Positions 10,798 to 22,191 are shown, numbered from the stretch's first letter. The stretch: DNA of 64,000 nt from Isoetes taiwanensis (GCA_021234155.1 JAJEKV010000060.1:7772323-7836322); one strand, 5' to 3'. The notes: a model not told the origin generated them from the letters alone. Translations and numbers: made by a program.

Positions 10798-11474
10798 TAC
10801 GCAAATTTCTAGAATGTTGTTATGTATTTCAAATCGGTTATATTTTGAATCAAACAATTGTTGTACCCATTTGCAGTTTCAAATGCACACAGAGCACCTA
10901 AGAAGAATGCTTTACAACATAACTTGTATTGCACTAATCTCTTCATGCAGGCAGAGTCCTAGAGTGATTTCCAGGGGTCTCACCTAGGCATATGGGGATA
11001 CCTCATAATGTGCAAGGGGTCATCGAAAAACCCACAGATAGGACTTTTTGGAGGTGGAAAACCCCTACATACGTAAATAGGAAAAGCCAGTTTCCCTGCC
11101 CCCTACCATAGATGTACTTACAGACTAACTTATGTTTTACGTACCCCTACCCGATCTTGTATATGAGTTTGTGCATCCTAGCCTTATTTAAAGAAAACAT
11201 GGTTTGTGGAGAAGGGAAAAAATTTCACAATGTTTTTAATAGACATTTCTCGCATCTTCATCTTGGTCTAAACTGGTCCGTTGGTTAAGAATCTATCTCT
11301 TACATTGCATCTATCTCTTAAGATGCAAGAATTTTTATTGCTTCTATCCCTTACATTGAATAAATAATGATCTTTGCCTGGATCATTGTAGTTGTAAGAA
11401 TGTATAGGGCTGTAGACAGTGTTGTAGAATGCATATGAGTTTAAGAATGTGTCATTATAGGATTAAAGGATTAT

Positions 11475-11700
11475 ATGGATTATAGAATATGGAGTGTTCT
11501 AATGGAATGTTGGATTATTCTAAATGCATGTGGCATATGGAATATTCTAATGGAATGTTCATATGAAATGTTGGATTATTCTAAATGCGTATGGCATATG
11601 GAATGTTCTAATGGAATGTTCATGAAATGTTGGATTATTCTAAATGGATTATTCTAAATGTTGGATTATTTCATATGAATGTTTATTCATATATGAAATG
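11475..11700. repeat. Minisatellite, about 60-bp AT-rich unit
   Basis: Three to four imperfect units contain GGAATGTTCATATGAAATG, TTGGATTATTCTAAATG and TGGCATATGGAAT. The duplicate array is at 45463-45690 with the same unit number. Confidence 0.85.
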
Positions 11701-11935
11701 TTGCATATGGCCAAAAGGTTCTAAAAGTTGAAAAGCTTGAAATTACATTATTGCATGGCTCGGGTTTAGAGGGGCCAGAAGTTGCATGCACATAATGGCT
11801 CATAATGCATTGATTGGCCCTTCATTGGATGCCAATAAATCCTTCAATTTAAGTTTCAGATGCTCGATTCATTTCATATTCCTTCTCATTTCATTCATTC
11901 CTGCTCGCTTCACATAATCGGCCTGCTTTGGAACG

Positions 11936-12200
11936 ATGAGATTGAAGTTCACTGCTAAGAAGGCTATGGAAGAATCCTCTGCTTCCAGCCATCCAGGCAT
12001 GCATATGACGTTTGCGGCAAAACTTACCTGCTTGGAGATGGAGCGAGTGAAGGAACAAGGAGCTATTGTTTCAGATAAAGTGCAATAGTGGCTTGATCAT
12101 GTCAATCCTGATGAGCATCGTCTGCAGATGAACATGGAAGCCGATGGCATTTATCTTCAAGTGGAGCTTAAGATGCCCTCTCCAGGCCACTTTTAATGCC
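11936..12200 (+). pseudogene. Unidentified coding fragment
   Basis: The frame from ATG 11937 reads MRLKFTAKKAMEESSASSHP then TFAAKLTCLEMERVKEQGAI, a stop (TAG) at about 12087, and then continues in the same frame with WLDHVNPDEHRLQMNMEADG. The sequence looks protein-coding with one nonsense codon but I cannot assign it. It begins exactly where homology between the two B copies ends, so it arrived through a different junction. Confidence 0.3.
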
Positions 12201-12689
12201 TTGATCTGTCTATAAATCCCAAAAAAATTGTTTTTCTCTGCTATATGTCCTATATAACTACACTCATCTATATCCAACTATGAAAGAATTCACATTGCAT
12301 GGCCTTATTGTAGAACCCTATAACTACACTCATCCATTTCCAACATCCAAACGTAAATATTTGTATAAAAAATACCCCAACGTCACATGGCCACACCACC
12401 GTATAAGGTATTGAGCTCTTTTCTTCATAACAATGCCTAACATCACATTGTTATACACGTGCTCAACTCTGACAATTGCATAATGATCTATTATACTCTA
12501 TGTCCACTCACTTACAATAAAAATGACAGATATGTTTCTGTACCACAACATTTAAGTCCTAAAACCCCAACTTCAAGAACAACACCCATCTTCCAACTAT
12601 TATAACAAATTGTGTCTGCACATGGCAACATGGCAGTGCTTGCCAATAGAAGAGACTCTGAGGCCACAATATTCTAGCATAAAACAAAG

Positions 12690-13080
12690 CTTGTTAGTAT
12701 CAAAGATCACAAGATGCAAATACTAGAAAGCAAAAGTTTGAGCTAGACAATGCAAAAAAGGAAGAAAAGTTTGAAGATCTATAAACAAAAAGAGCAACCA
12801 AAATCCATAGTTGCTAAAGCTCGGCAAAGTGAACAATTAATTTGAAAAAATATGTCATGGAGGTGGCGTTTGTCAAGAAGCCAACCTCTATAAATATAAA
12901 TAATTGTATTATGTTCAAAAAAAATGTCATTGAAGGTGGCGTATGTGAAGAAGCCAACCTCTACAAATAATTGTCTTCAAAAAATATAATAGTCTATGTC
13001 ACGAAGGTGGCATAACCTGATATCTAGTTTATATGTACAGAAGAATAATGCCAAGTCCCTTGAGTGGCAAATAAATGTAT
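12690..13080. repeat. Repeat C, copy 1 (GGTGGCGT...AAGCCAACCTCT units)
   Basis: Two to three imperfect units of about 80 bp contain GGAGGTGGCGTTTGTCAAGA and AGCCAACCTCTA (12855-12890, 12930-12965, then a partial unit at 13000). Related copies lie at 21890-22191, 42885-43245, 45924-46125 and 49085-49275, and a short one at 29175-29220. Copies differ in unit number. This repeat is the most frequent junction sequence of the window's rearrangements. Confidence 0.85.
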
Positions 13081-13112
13081 TGAAGGAAGGAAGGAAGTTT
13101 ATTTTAACGTCC
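13081..13112 (-). repeat. LINE 3' terminus with (TTCC)n tail
   Basis: On the minus strand it reads GGACGTTAAAATAAACTTCC followed by TTCC units and then host sequence. The same terminus ends the full LINE at 54.45 kb and occurs at 29223-29255 and 49277-49312. Here it abuts the terminal-repeat region to its right with no LINE body. Confidence 0.75.
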
Positions 13113-13522
13113 CTTGTTGCCAACGCCATGGCAAGACTCGGTCTGCTGATCTCCTGAGACCCAGCCGTCAGTCGCTCCTCACTAGAGTCTGAACCGGGGT
13201 AGAACCTGGGTTTTGGGTGTTTTCTTAGCTTAGATGCATATTCTCTGCCGTTGGTACTTGGATGGATGTGCCACCCCTCGGAGTGGCTATTTGTATATGA
13301 TTTATGCTGTGTGCTAACCCTTGTACTCATGCTTCCGTGACGTAGGCGCCCATCGAAGGCATGGGCCGAATGACCCCTCCGTGTCCTTCACCTGAGCGTC
13401 TCTACGTAGACAGCCCGGGTTAGATGGAGGGCCCTGCTCGTGGCGAGATGGTCGCCATGGGAGGGGAAAGTCCCCGTATGTATACGACCGGGGGTCGTAT
13501 ATATATTCCGGGAGCGTCACAG
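13113..13522 (-). other. Non-homologous segment inside the right terminal repeat
   Basis: This GC-rich stretch lies immediately inside the right-hand terminal repeat and has no match to the sequence following the left-hand repeat at 60.54 kb. It contains a second GTGACGCTCC motif resembling the repeat terminus. Minus-strand frames include a short acidic/Ser segment (GSDSSEERLTAGSQEI). No recognised domain. Confidence 0.35.
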
Positions 13523-14513
13523 TGGTTCCATGGGTGAGCTAGAGAACGCGTGCCGCGTCAGCGACCCCCGCATCCGTACCCAACTTACTCACCCTAAATC
13601 TACTCAAAGTGCATGATGCCCCATACGGGTCACACCATCGCACCCAGTGTCAGACCCATACCCGGCCCTCCACGTGACCGGCTATCAGGCCTAGCCCACT
13701 GTAGGAGTCTCAAGAGCCTTTTATGCTCATGCAAGACCCCACCCCCTACTTCACCACTGTGTCCCTTGTTTGGTGCTAAGCCAGACCATAGCGTCTATGA
13801 CCCGGTGGGTTCTTGTGCACAGGCCGAAACTAGTAGGGTGTTAACGGAAGTACTAGGAGCATTCTATACTCAAGCTCAGAGGCCTCTACCCCCCTTTTAA
13901 TCCCTGTTTACTGGAACTACTAAACTAACTCATAGAGACATCGACCATCCCATAACAGAGCATCATTTATAACTGAAAAGTATTCCTAATTACCAAAGAA
14001 GGGTTAATCTCAACCAAAACTAGCCAGAAAAGAATACTAGAGTATTATTCTAGAATTTGCAAGTTAAACTACCACTAACCAGAGTTTCGGCTGGACCCGT
14101 TGTCAAGGGGTGCTTCCATAGTGCTGTACTGGAGTAGCAGCGACAGGTAGAGGGTATCTTGGCGATTGGAAGATGTTCAAGAATCGTGGCTCGAAGCGCT
14201 TAGCTGCTCTTTGGTCTTTTGGGCGGGTCGAAATTGGGGCACACCCGATGGGGTGGCGCCTTTGGTGGCTCGGTTTAGAAACCCCATGTCGGCCACTTTC
14301 AGTTATGCCAATTGGCACCTTCCCACCATTAGGTGACTTAATAGCAAGTATTTAGATAATTATCCTTTATATTTAATTTAACATAGCTAATTAAATCCAT
14401 TGTGGCCAACCCCCTAGGTTATCATACCTCAGGTGGCGTATCCATACCGAATGACGTGTCAATATATTTATACGTACACCGTATAAATACTTGGAACGTC
14501 ACAGAGGCTAAGG
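13523..14513 (-). mobile_element. Right terminal repeat (about 1 kb) of a large element
   Basis: Reverse-complemented, this begins TGTGACGTTCCAAGTATTTA and aligns along its length with 59553-60541 (same order of landmarks: GGGGGTTGGCCACAATGG, GAAGCACCCCTTGACAACGG, GGCACGCGTTCTCTAGCTCA), with scattered indels. Homology stops at ACCACTGTGA. Its outer end CGTCACA is followed by GAGGC and then host sequence that matches 39847 onward. The other copy has GAGGC immediately outside its own TGTGACG. The uninterrupted site ATTATGAGGCTAAGG is at 39837-39851. Together these show inverted terminal repeats with a 5-bp target duplication. It could instead be an LTR in an inverted, rearranged context. Confidence 0.6.
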
Positions 14514-14811
14514 CATAAAGTAACATGATGAAATAGAATAACTCTGAGTCATGGCATTAAGTACATTAGTGTAGTTAAGACATAAATATATCCTGATCCT
14601 TATGGATGTTGGAGTACTGAGCTAGATTAACTTTATGTCACTGAAGTTTGTTGGGCTTCCTAAAGGCAAAAATAAAAAGGCAAGGCCTGAGTATGGTAAT
14701 ACCAAGACCAAAGGAACTCACTTTGGTAGAGGGCCGATAATACTACCGAGGGATTGATTAAGGTAGATGATTGTTCTAGTAAGGCTGCTGTCAAGGCTAG
14801 TACAGTCTGGA

Positions 14812-15053
14812 TTTTTTTTATTACTTTGTTTAAGGTCCATATTAGACTAATTTTGTACAACTGGTTTATCCCACTGCCTTGTGATAGTCAAAATGGAGGA
14901 TACGTAGGCTTTTAAGTTCTACCACATCGGGGATCATCATCGTATACCCCTAGTAACCAACTTCTAAATATAAACGACATTGACAAGGTTTGAACCCATG
15001 ACCAAATGTATATTAATTTTGGCATTACTAGACCTATACCAACTCACCACACA
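14812..15053 (-). mobile_element. tRNA-derived SINE-like element 1
   Basis: On the minus strand it starts near GTGAGTTGGTATAGG (A-box-like, 15034-15047) and continues to GGGTTCAAACC (B-box-like, 14987-14997), spaced as in a tRNA gene. A non-tRNA body follows and it ends with GGACCTTAAACAAAGTAATA and an A-rich tract (14812-14830). The same architecture repeats next door and in the 40-kb duplicate. Confidence 0.55.
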
Positions 15054-15142
15054 AGGCATGATTTAATCCCGCCTTAGGAATAGGGGCAACTCTAGGGGCA
15101 TGGCTTCTTAGCCTCATCATCCTAGTGCCACCTGCCATAGTC

Positions 15143-15328
15143 CCATTTAAGGTCCATACTAGACTAATCTTGTGCAGACTAGCTAGTTCATCCCACTGCC
15201 TTGTGACAGCCGAAGTGGAGGACACGTATAGGCTATCATCATCGTATACCTAACATTGACAAGGTTTGAACCCATGACCAAATGTATATTTATTTTGACA
15301 TTACTAGGCGTATACCAACTCACCACAC
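15143..15328 (-). mobile_element. tRNA-derived SINE-like element 2
   Basis: It is a second, partly divergent copy of the same family: A-box-like GTGAGTTGGTATACG (15309-15323 on the minus strand), B-box-like GGGTTCAAACC (15263-15273) and a 3' end GGACCTTAAATGGGAC. It lacks the A-rich tail and is truncated at its 3' side relative to its neighbour. Confidence 0.5.
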
Positions 15329-15837
15329 ATCCATTGGGCAAAACCTTTGCCTTCGTGCATACTTTGTAGGCATGATTTAATCCCCCCTTAGGAAGCCTAG
15401 GTCCTAAGTATGCCAAGTAAAGTTCTAGGTCCTAGAAAACAGATATATGTTTCTAGGATATTCTCATTTATGCAAACAGACATATGCAATGCTCAAATCT
15501 CATGGAATTAAACTCATTAAAGTTCTATACACATTTTTTCAAACATGTTCTAGCCAGTTGTCAGATTCAAAGAACTGCTCACATTTCTTGCAAGTACTAC
15601 AATGGTACAATGATGCAAATACAATGCTTGAAGCTTTAGACTCCTTGAAGTTCTCATCATTTTTGTTGACAGTTGCAGACACAATTCTAACGATTACACA
15701 AAGCACAATAAAGCTACATAGCTGCCCAAGAAACAATATCCCATCGTAGCATTTGCTGAAAAAGTTTTAAGAGCCTCAAAAAAGATCTCATTTGATTGTT
15801 CACAACATTGTTTGGAATAGAATAGTTGATTGCAAAA

Positions 15838-16441
15838 CAGGGAATAAAGTACTAATCGCATATTTCTTATTAGCCAGAATGACTTTAGCTAAACTTGCTC
15901 GATATTAATCCCAAAACTTTCTGTGGTTTAGCTAAACTCTACATATTTTTCCTCTCATACTTTCTAGCGTTTAGCTAAACTAACGTAAACATCATCCCAA
16001 AAATTTCTATGGCGTGGCCAACGGAAATTATTAAACCAAATTACTATACTTTTTTTCAATTGTTTCCACTTATTTTAGTTATTTTCTTTGTGAAAACTTT
16101 CTAAAGTAATGCTAACTAGCAAAATCTATGACTCAAATTAATCTCTAATGCTAGAAACTAAATTACTAATCATATATTTCTTATAAACTAGAATGATATT
16201 AGCTAAACTAGCCCGAAATTCATTCTAAAAGTTTCTATGGTTTAGCTAAACAATACAAAATTTCACTCTCTTACTTTCTAGCGTTTGGCTAAAGAGCTCC
16301 AGGGTTGGTGCAGTCCCGAAAAAAGTTAAGCTAAAATTATTAATTTTTTCCCAAGTTTTTCCATTTACTTTAGCCAATTTTTTTCGAAAATATGCTAAAA
16401 AATCGCCAAATAGCTAAGTTTAGCCCTTAAATTATTCCATG
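15838..16441. mobile_element. hAT-type MITE, 604 bp, TSD TTGCAAAA
   Basis: The element begins CAGGGAATAA and ends TTATTCCATG, giving imperfect terminal inverted repeats CA(G/T)GGAATAA typical of hAT elements. It is flanked by the 8-bp duplication TTGCAAAA at 15830-15837 and 16442-16449. The empty site with a single TTGCAAAA is at 41335-41342 in the duplicate segment. Inside are several copies of the palindrome TTTAGCTAAA and close relatives, as expected for subterminal transposase-binding repeats. It has no coding capacity. Confidence 0.9.
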
Positions 16442-17199
16442 TTGCAAAATAGATGGAATTGATTCAATACTAGCATAGCAGGCTGAGCACAATTTATAGA
16501 ATGCTAGATTGTCAATCCTTGCAGTAAATGAGACGTTGCTTATGCCTTTGCGTTGCAATGAAGGATTGCTTGATCCTGAAAGTCGTAAAATAGATTGGGT
16601 TTTATATGGTGCACAAGTAATATGTACAAGAAATATGGACCGAGAAAAAATGTTCAAAAGGCAAAAGCTAAAATTTATTCCAAGCCTGATATTTTTGCAA
16701 AAGTAATTACTAAGCCTATTCTACATCGGACTAATTTGAACCATAAATTGGAATAGTGACAAAAACATAAGGAAGGAAGGAAGGAAGGAAGGTACTTTTA
16801 TCGTCCACGGAGACCAATCGGTCTATGGGACCCAATACAAAAACGCAGCAAGCGGATTACTGCCCGGATTAAAAAACCCCCGCCCCGAAGGGTTTTCGAG
16901 GGAAAAACCATGGCAGCAATCAGCCTGCTAACAAACTGTGCTAATCATATAAAATGCAGAAACATCCCAATATATACAGTCATGCACCACCCCCGTAGTG
17001 CCTAGTCGGTGACGACAGCCAAAGTGGGGGCAAAGGTGACCTCGCAGTCCATTACCTCCCCGGATGTATGACCCCGGGGCACGCATCTTGACGGCGGTGT
17101 GTTCATCGGCAAATGCAAGGGCACGTCCGCCGCATTACTAAGGGGCCGTGTCCGCCCGGATCTGATCAACGCCTGGCAACTCGAAAGTGTGAGACTCAT

Positions 17200-19170
17200 C
17201 CTCAATGGCACCCGCTTTGACAAAGATCGACAGAGCTCGCTGGCGGGGGGCTCCCCAATCCACGCCTCGTCTCGATCACGAAGATGGTGGGCACATGCGA
17301 ATGGAGGCAATGAGTCTGCGCTTTTTCGAGGGCAGGAGCGGAGTAGAGCTGTGGGCCACGGGCTAACACGGGTTGATGTGCTCCTTGTAATGGGCCATTT
17401 TGACCTGCTCTAGAGCAATGGGGTCCCGAGCTTGCCAAGGAAACAAGCATCTAGGTACTCCCTTGATCCCTGATCGGCATTGCGCCCGGTAATGCAGCAT
17501 CCGCGTGCTCCTGCCGCGTTCCATCTGGGCGAACCAGCGATCTCTCTTACCCCTCCAAGCGAGGCCCTAAGCGCTGCGGACTCATGGCCCCCGCGGTGTA
17601 AGCCCGAGTCGCGGGGCCGACATCACCCATAGTAACCACTTTACGAAAAATGAGCGATGTGTCTATCAAGGGCTGCCAGCCCCGAAGCGGCAAGAATCGA
17701 TTTCTGCGGCAGAATCGATGGGGGTGAAGGTTTCACCCCAAGTGCCCGTGCCAAAAATGCCTTACACTTTTCCTCCCAAGTCATTCCTGTGTAGCCAAAG
17801 AGGCACGGGCCCCAAACCTCGACCCCGTCTGAAGGGCGGGCTCGACCCGTGCGAACAGATGTGATGATGGCCCCAATCATATAGCTCTGCACGATGGCTG
17901 TTGTTACGCATGGCATAAAAGCGCTTTCGGCCTTGCATCACCCCATAGCGGATAAATAGCCCTCCCGCCAGAGGCGAGGAGGGGAACTCCACCCCTAGGT
18001 ACTTGTAGGTGGGCGTGGCGTCCACGGCTGTCCCCCGATATGTGAGTCACGGGAGGCATGGGGTGGCGTGAAGAGGATATGAGAACCACCACGGTCTTGG
18101 CGGTTGACGCCAGCGCATGTCGTAGCGACAAAATGTGTCTAGGGCATCCAATGAGGCGCATAGCTTAAAGGGTGTGGGCGCCCAGGCCAACATTGTCGCA
18201 TAGATGAGTGGCGGATGACACAGTGCAAAAGCTGTATGCCATCCCCCATGCTTTCGATGCCGTGGCTCTAACCGATCAATGTAGAGGCCAAAAAGTGTTG
18301 GCGAGGGGGGGCAACCCGCCGGACCGGGATACTACCAGGTGAATGCTTGGTCCGGGTCGGCCGCATCCCGCCAAAACAACTCTCATACAACCTGTATATG
18401 GCATTCTCGCATGTGCAACGAGAGCCCCAGCTGACGCAATCTAGCCCACGCCTTTTCCTAAATCAAAAGCCTTTTGCTAAGTCCACAAAGCAGCAATACA
18501 AGTCCGAGCCCGATGATTCCGTTGTCTTCAATCGCAGCCAGCGTAAAGATATGGTCAATCGCTGAGTGGCGGGGTCGAAGCCCGCCTCCTGTGTGAGGGC
18601 TCTCGCACATCCGCGCCCTCGCCTTGTGGGTCAATCTGCCGCCGAGAATGCCCGATAGCGGTTGGCAAATCTTGAATCGACCATGATCGTCCGGGTAATT
18701 GGCCTACGGTGTGCGCCCTTTGTGAATGGGAACAACCACGCTTGGGTCCATTGTCGGGGAAACCCTCCTGCAATGCTACATTGAGCGAGGTGGTGAGGAC
18801 CGGCACAGCGGCCGCCACGCCCCGCTTGAGTAACTTTCGGCCGCATACCGCCAGTGTTGCCTTCCCATTAGCTAGCCGTTCGCGAGGCCCTCCTCAACAT
18901 CCCTCGGCCCACGAAACCAATGGGGGAGCCATCTGTGGGGGTATGGGCGTCTGTAGCGTCCTGGCCGGGTCATAGAATTTGCTGCAAGTCTTCATTCCCC
19001 TTGCTGGGTGTGATGTCCCCGTAGGCTGGGCTGTGCCTTGACGCACTCTGCGCCAAAGGTTTTCGAGGATGAGTGTCGGCCAGCCGAACATCTCCCCGAT
19101 GCTTGGCAAGTCTTGCGCCTTTGTGTCGCTTCCGGATAGGCAGATGCGTATGGCCTGCAACGCGGGCACT
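17200..19170 (-). pseudogene. LINE reverse transcriptase and C-terminal region (broken)
   Basis: Minus-strand blocks recall those of the better LINE at 55-57 kb: a QAGFRPRHS-like palm entry (about 18570), a FGLYID motif, a KYLGVEFP stretch, VEVWGPCLFGYTGMTWEEK and RALGVKPSPP (about 17800-17720), and a final cysteine-rich segment. The YADD catalytic motif is corrupted. Frameshifts are frequent. Confidence 0.7.
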
Positions 19171-19404
19171 GGATCCGAATCGTGAACTGCGGCTATGCGT
19201 TCTTTACAGTCCGCATCAAACCGCCGGTTCTACGAGGAATGTTCTTGACCCCGAAGGCGGCGTGCCCGCCAAAAGCACTGGCCCGCTGCATCCCCGTATA
19301 AGCCCGGTCACCGGTCCGCATCACGCTCTAGTGTGGAGGTCCTGAATTACCGGAGGGCCCCATGAGCATCTGGCGTAGTCCTCTGCACGCTCATAATCGA
19401 AGTC

Positions 19405-20272
19405 TCAACCGAGGACTACGAGGGTCGGCATAGTGGGGGTTCCAGCGGCTCGCCAAACTAGGTCCAAATAAAGTGGGAGGTGATCCGAAATCGACCTCCT
19501 CATCCCGACCGCCGCGGCCCACCCGAAACGACCGATGAGATGCATATCTTGGCGAACTACAAGCACATAGTCCACCACACTAGACCCTCCCCCTGGTTGT
19601 CCTTGCTGCATGTGCACTTGCGGTGAATCGGACCACTGTGGAAAGGCCATTGCAAATTATCAAGTCAAAATGCCACATAGCGAGCAACCGTCGCCAAAGC
19701 CCAAAGTGACACGGCTGTCATCCGACCAGCGTGGCGGGGCTACTTCTGGGCGTGGCCGCTGGGGACATCGTCGTGAGGGGGTCAAGTCGCATGGGCTGCT
19801 CTACTCTGTCCGGTGCATTGAAATCTCCAAGAAGGACGACCCTACCCAAACGGCGATGCTTAACAGATGTCATCATATAGATCGACATACGGGTCCATCC
19901 TATCCGCATCGGGTGGCTGCGATAGAAGGTGCTTTGTCATGCGTGGGGAAATAACAGCGCCGTAAAAAGAGGGTTGCCACCGGTATTATGCACACGAACC
20001 CTTAAGTACGGTTGTGTCAATGCGTGGCTACGGAGGGTAAACCGAATGTGCCAAGGTTGTCCGGTAGTAGCAAGCCACTCCACCATGACCCCGCCGTCTG
20101 TCTGGTGTATTGAAGACCAGAAATGTTGGTAACTTCGGCAAATCAGTAGCTGTGTGCCCAGATGCTCCCATGTCTCCATGAGGAAGATGAGATCCATACC
20201 GCTGCCACGGAGTTCAGGTTGTTCCCTTCGCCAAGGGAAGCCTCGACAATTCCATGAGACCACCCGAGGCAC
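19405..20272 (-). pseudogene. LINE endonuclease domain (broken)
   Basis: Minus-strand frames read VVSWNCRGFPWRREQ at the N-terminus, DLIFLMETW about 30 residues later, VVLLGDFNAPDR in the middle (about 19820) and SDHLPLYLDLVW at the C-terminus (about 19465). These are the characteristic motifs of the exonuclease-endonuclease-phosphatase fold of plant L1-like ORF2, with the catalytic Glu in MET and the Asp/His pair in SDH. At least two frameshifts separate the blocks. Confidence 0.8.
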
Positions 20273-20706
20273 AATTCCTATTTGTCGTTAGGATGGTATG
20301 CACGTACCGAGTCAGCGGGGAGGACGGAAGCGAGGTCGAAAGTGAGAAGTAGATGGAGCGGAGGCGGCATGTGGTGAGAGGGCGTGGGCCTTGAGGAGCG
20401 GGAGTAGGAGCAGAGAAGGGGGCCGTGGTAGTAGAAGCGTAAGCGGGGGCTGCGTCTGCGGTATGGTTGGGGCTGCGAGCAGCGAAGCAAAGGCCGTTTT
20501 AAAAAATGTGCATCCCCGCCTCGAACCAATCCTGCGGCACCCCTCGCTTGGCGAATGCCTTCGACCGACAAGCTCCCGTCTGCGTGCCTCCGCAGCCGGG
20601 TGTGAGGTCCCGGTCCCACGCATGTGATGTCCCCTTCAACATCCGCCCCCGCGCAATATGGCATCACGCACTGTGTGCATCCGCAACCGTGAATATGATA
20701 AGGAAG

Positions 20707-22191
20707 CTTGAGATTAAAATGGTAGACATTGGAAAAAAAAATATTGTTATCATTCGGCCTCTTGATGAGAAATTGAACGATAAATAATATAAAAGGTTGC
20801 CCAAAAAGGTAGTACAAAGAAGTTAAAGTTATCCAGAAGAAAGCTTTAGTTAATACAAAGGACATAGAGCTAGAAATCACATCACATCGTTAGAATAGGA
20901 ATTGCAGTATAAAGAATATGCATGTGAGTCTTTGGAGGTTGTTTTTAAACCTCCAGATCTTGAACTTCTTGTCAAGAAGTAAATATTGGAAGCTCAAAAA
21001 TTTAAAAGAACACTGAGATAAATGCAGCAAAAGAACATGCAAGCCACCTTGAAAGTCTGAAGCAAATTACCAATTCTCCTTTCTGCATTAACACCATCAA
21101 AAGAAGGCTTCCAGATTTTCTACAAAGTAATTATAGTGCTTGTAGATTAAATGTTCATATAAATATAAGATGTCTAATTCTTGAATGTGAACATGAATAT
21201 CATGTGAAGTGTGTTGCATTATTATAAAAGAAGGAAGAGACATGGAATGTGAATGCAACATCCTTGAAGACCTTTATGTTGAACTTGTATGAGTGTGTTC
21301 CAAGAGGAATAGAGTAGGTTTCTTCTTTTGATCCTAAAGCAACTCATAGAAAATCTGATTTGGAATCAAAGATAGTTCAGCCTGATGTTTAAGCCACTTT
21401 AGATGTTACACGGAGCCCTTGAAGTTCCCTTCTACTAGCACAAAGAGAAGGTTGAGACATGCAAGGGATGATGATGACTATGAACTAGATCTTGCAGATT
21501 TAGGGGATCAAAATAAGATGTTTAACCCAAGGCAATTGAGAAGCACTGGTAAAATTAGGGACGACAAGGTAGATGGTTCAGAGGCAGATCTTAATGATAG
21601 TAAAGTTGAATGTGTATTAGACACTCCAGCCAGGAAGAAGTGAAACCAGGATATGCCAAAGAAGGATGGTGTAATTGGCAAGAAGAAAATGAAGGAAAGT
21701 AGCAAGAAAAAATTGAATGACTTGGGACTAGCAAGAAAAAGATTGCGGAAACTAGAAAGTATCCACTAAGGAGGAGAATTATAACAATTTGTGTCTGCAC
21801 ATGTCAACATGGCAGTGCTTTGGCAATAGAAGAGACTTTGAAGCCACAATATTCTATGCTAAAGCATAAAACAAAGCTTGCTAGTATCAAAGATCACCTA
21901 GAAAGCAAAAATTTGAGCTAGACAATGCAAAAAAGAAAGAAAAGTTTGAAGATCTATAAACAAAGAGAGCAATTAAAATCCATAGTTGCTAAAGCTTTGC
22001 AAAGTGAACAATTAATTTGGAAAAATATGTCATGGAGGTGGCGTTTGTCAAGAAGCCAACCTCTATAAATATAATAAAATTGTATTATGTTGAAAAAAAA
22101 TGTCATTGAAGGTGGCGTATGTCAAGAAGCCAACCTCTACAAATAATTGTCTTCAAAAAATATAGGCATAACCTGATATCTAGTTTATATG
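20707..22191. repeat. Segmental repeats E and C, second copy
   Basis: It is the continuation of the D segment beyond the LINE and matches 41668-43195. It contains the unidentified charged frame described next and ends in repeat C, where it is cut by the palindromic element end at 22192. Confidence 0.9.
21322..21643 (+). pseudogene. Unidentified charged-protein exon, copy 1
   Basis: The frame reads SFDPKATHRKSDLESKIVQP, then (after a stop, GTTTAA) KFPSTSTKRRLRHARDDDDY, ELDLADLGDQNKMFNPRQLR and VECVLDTPARKK before a stop. In the duplicate (42280-42606) the early stop is absent, so the frame is longer. Composition (Lys/Arg and Asp clusters, TPARKK) suggests a nuclear or chromatin-associated protein, but I do not recognise a family. 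A basic KKDGVIGKKKMKESSKKK segment continues after the stop in the same frame. Confidence 0.35.

Larger units (their letters stand above)
9325..11935. repeat. Segmental repeat B, copy 1 (2.6 kb)
   Basis: The segment matches 43335-45920 almost base for base over 2.6 kb, including a minisatellite and the edge of the LINE fragment. Differences are few single-base changes and short indels (for example an extra nucleotide block at 44718-44728 and one fewer ATGCTTCAA unit at 44458). The right edge of homology is at GGCCTGCTTTGGAA. The high identity implies recent duplication, or two haplotypes joined by assembly. Confidence 0.9.
14514..16766. repeat. Segmental repeat D, copy 1
   Basis: It matches 39847-41658 except for a 604-bp MITE present only here (15838-16441) and an 81-bp tandem duplication present only in the other copy (40143-40305). 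It contains two SINE-like units. No protein-coding gene was recognised; the two open frames at 15447-15749 (both strands) are also present in the duplicate and look incidental. Confidence 0.9.
16771..20697 (-). mobile_element. LINE with (TTCC)n tail, 5'-truncated, inserted in repeat D/E
   Basis: A GC-rich block of about 3.9 kb breaks the D/E segment. Its minus strand carries, in order, an AP-endonuclease start (RVVSWNCRGFPW at about 20265), an SDHLPLYLDL motif near 19470, a degenerate reverse transcriptase (FGLYIDRLEP near 18280, a KYLGVEFPSSP stretch near 17990), and a cysteine-rich 3' end near 17210. The 3' terminus is GGACGATAAAAGTACCTTCC followed by TTCC units. ATAAGGAAG occurs at both edges (16767-16775 and 20698-20706) and once at the empty site 41659-41667. 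Reading frames are broken many times, partly perhaps by sequencing error. It uses the typical non-LTR target-primed mechanism; this copy is not autonomous. Confidence 0.85.

Noticed and set aside
15447-15749. Overlapping 100-codon frames on both strands, conserved at 40952-41254
   Set aside because: Conservation is explained by the recent segmental duplication; no family match and no codon-bias signal by eye.
20278-20880. 200-codon minus-strand open frame at the 5' edge of a LINE
   Set aside because: It crosses the LINE/host boundary at 20697, and the GC-rich part is open in several frames on both strands. No motif supports a protein.
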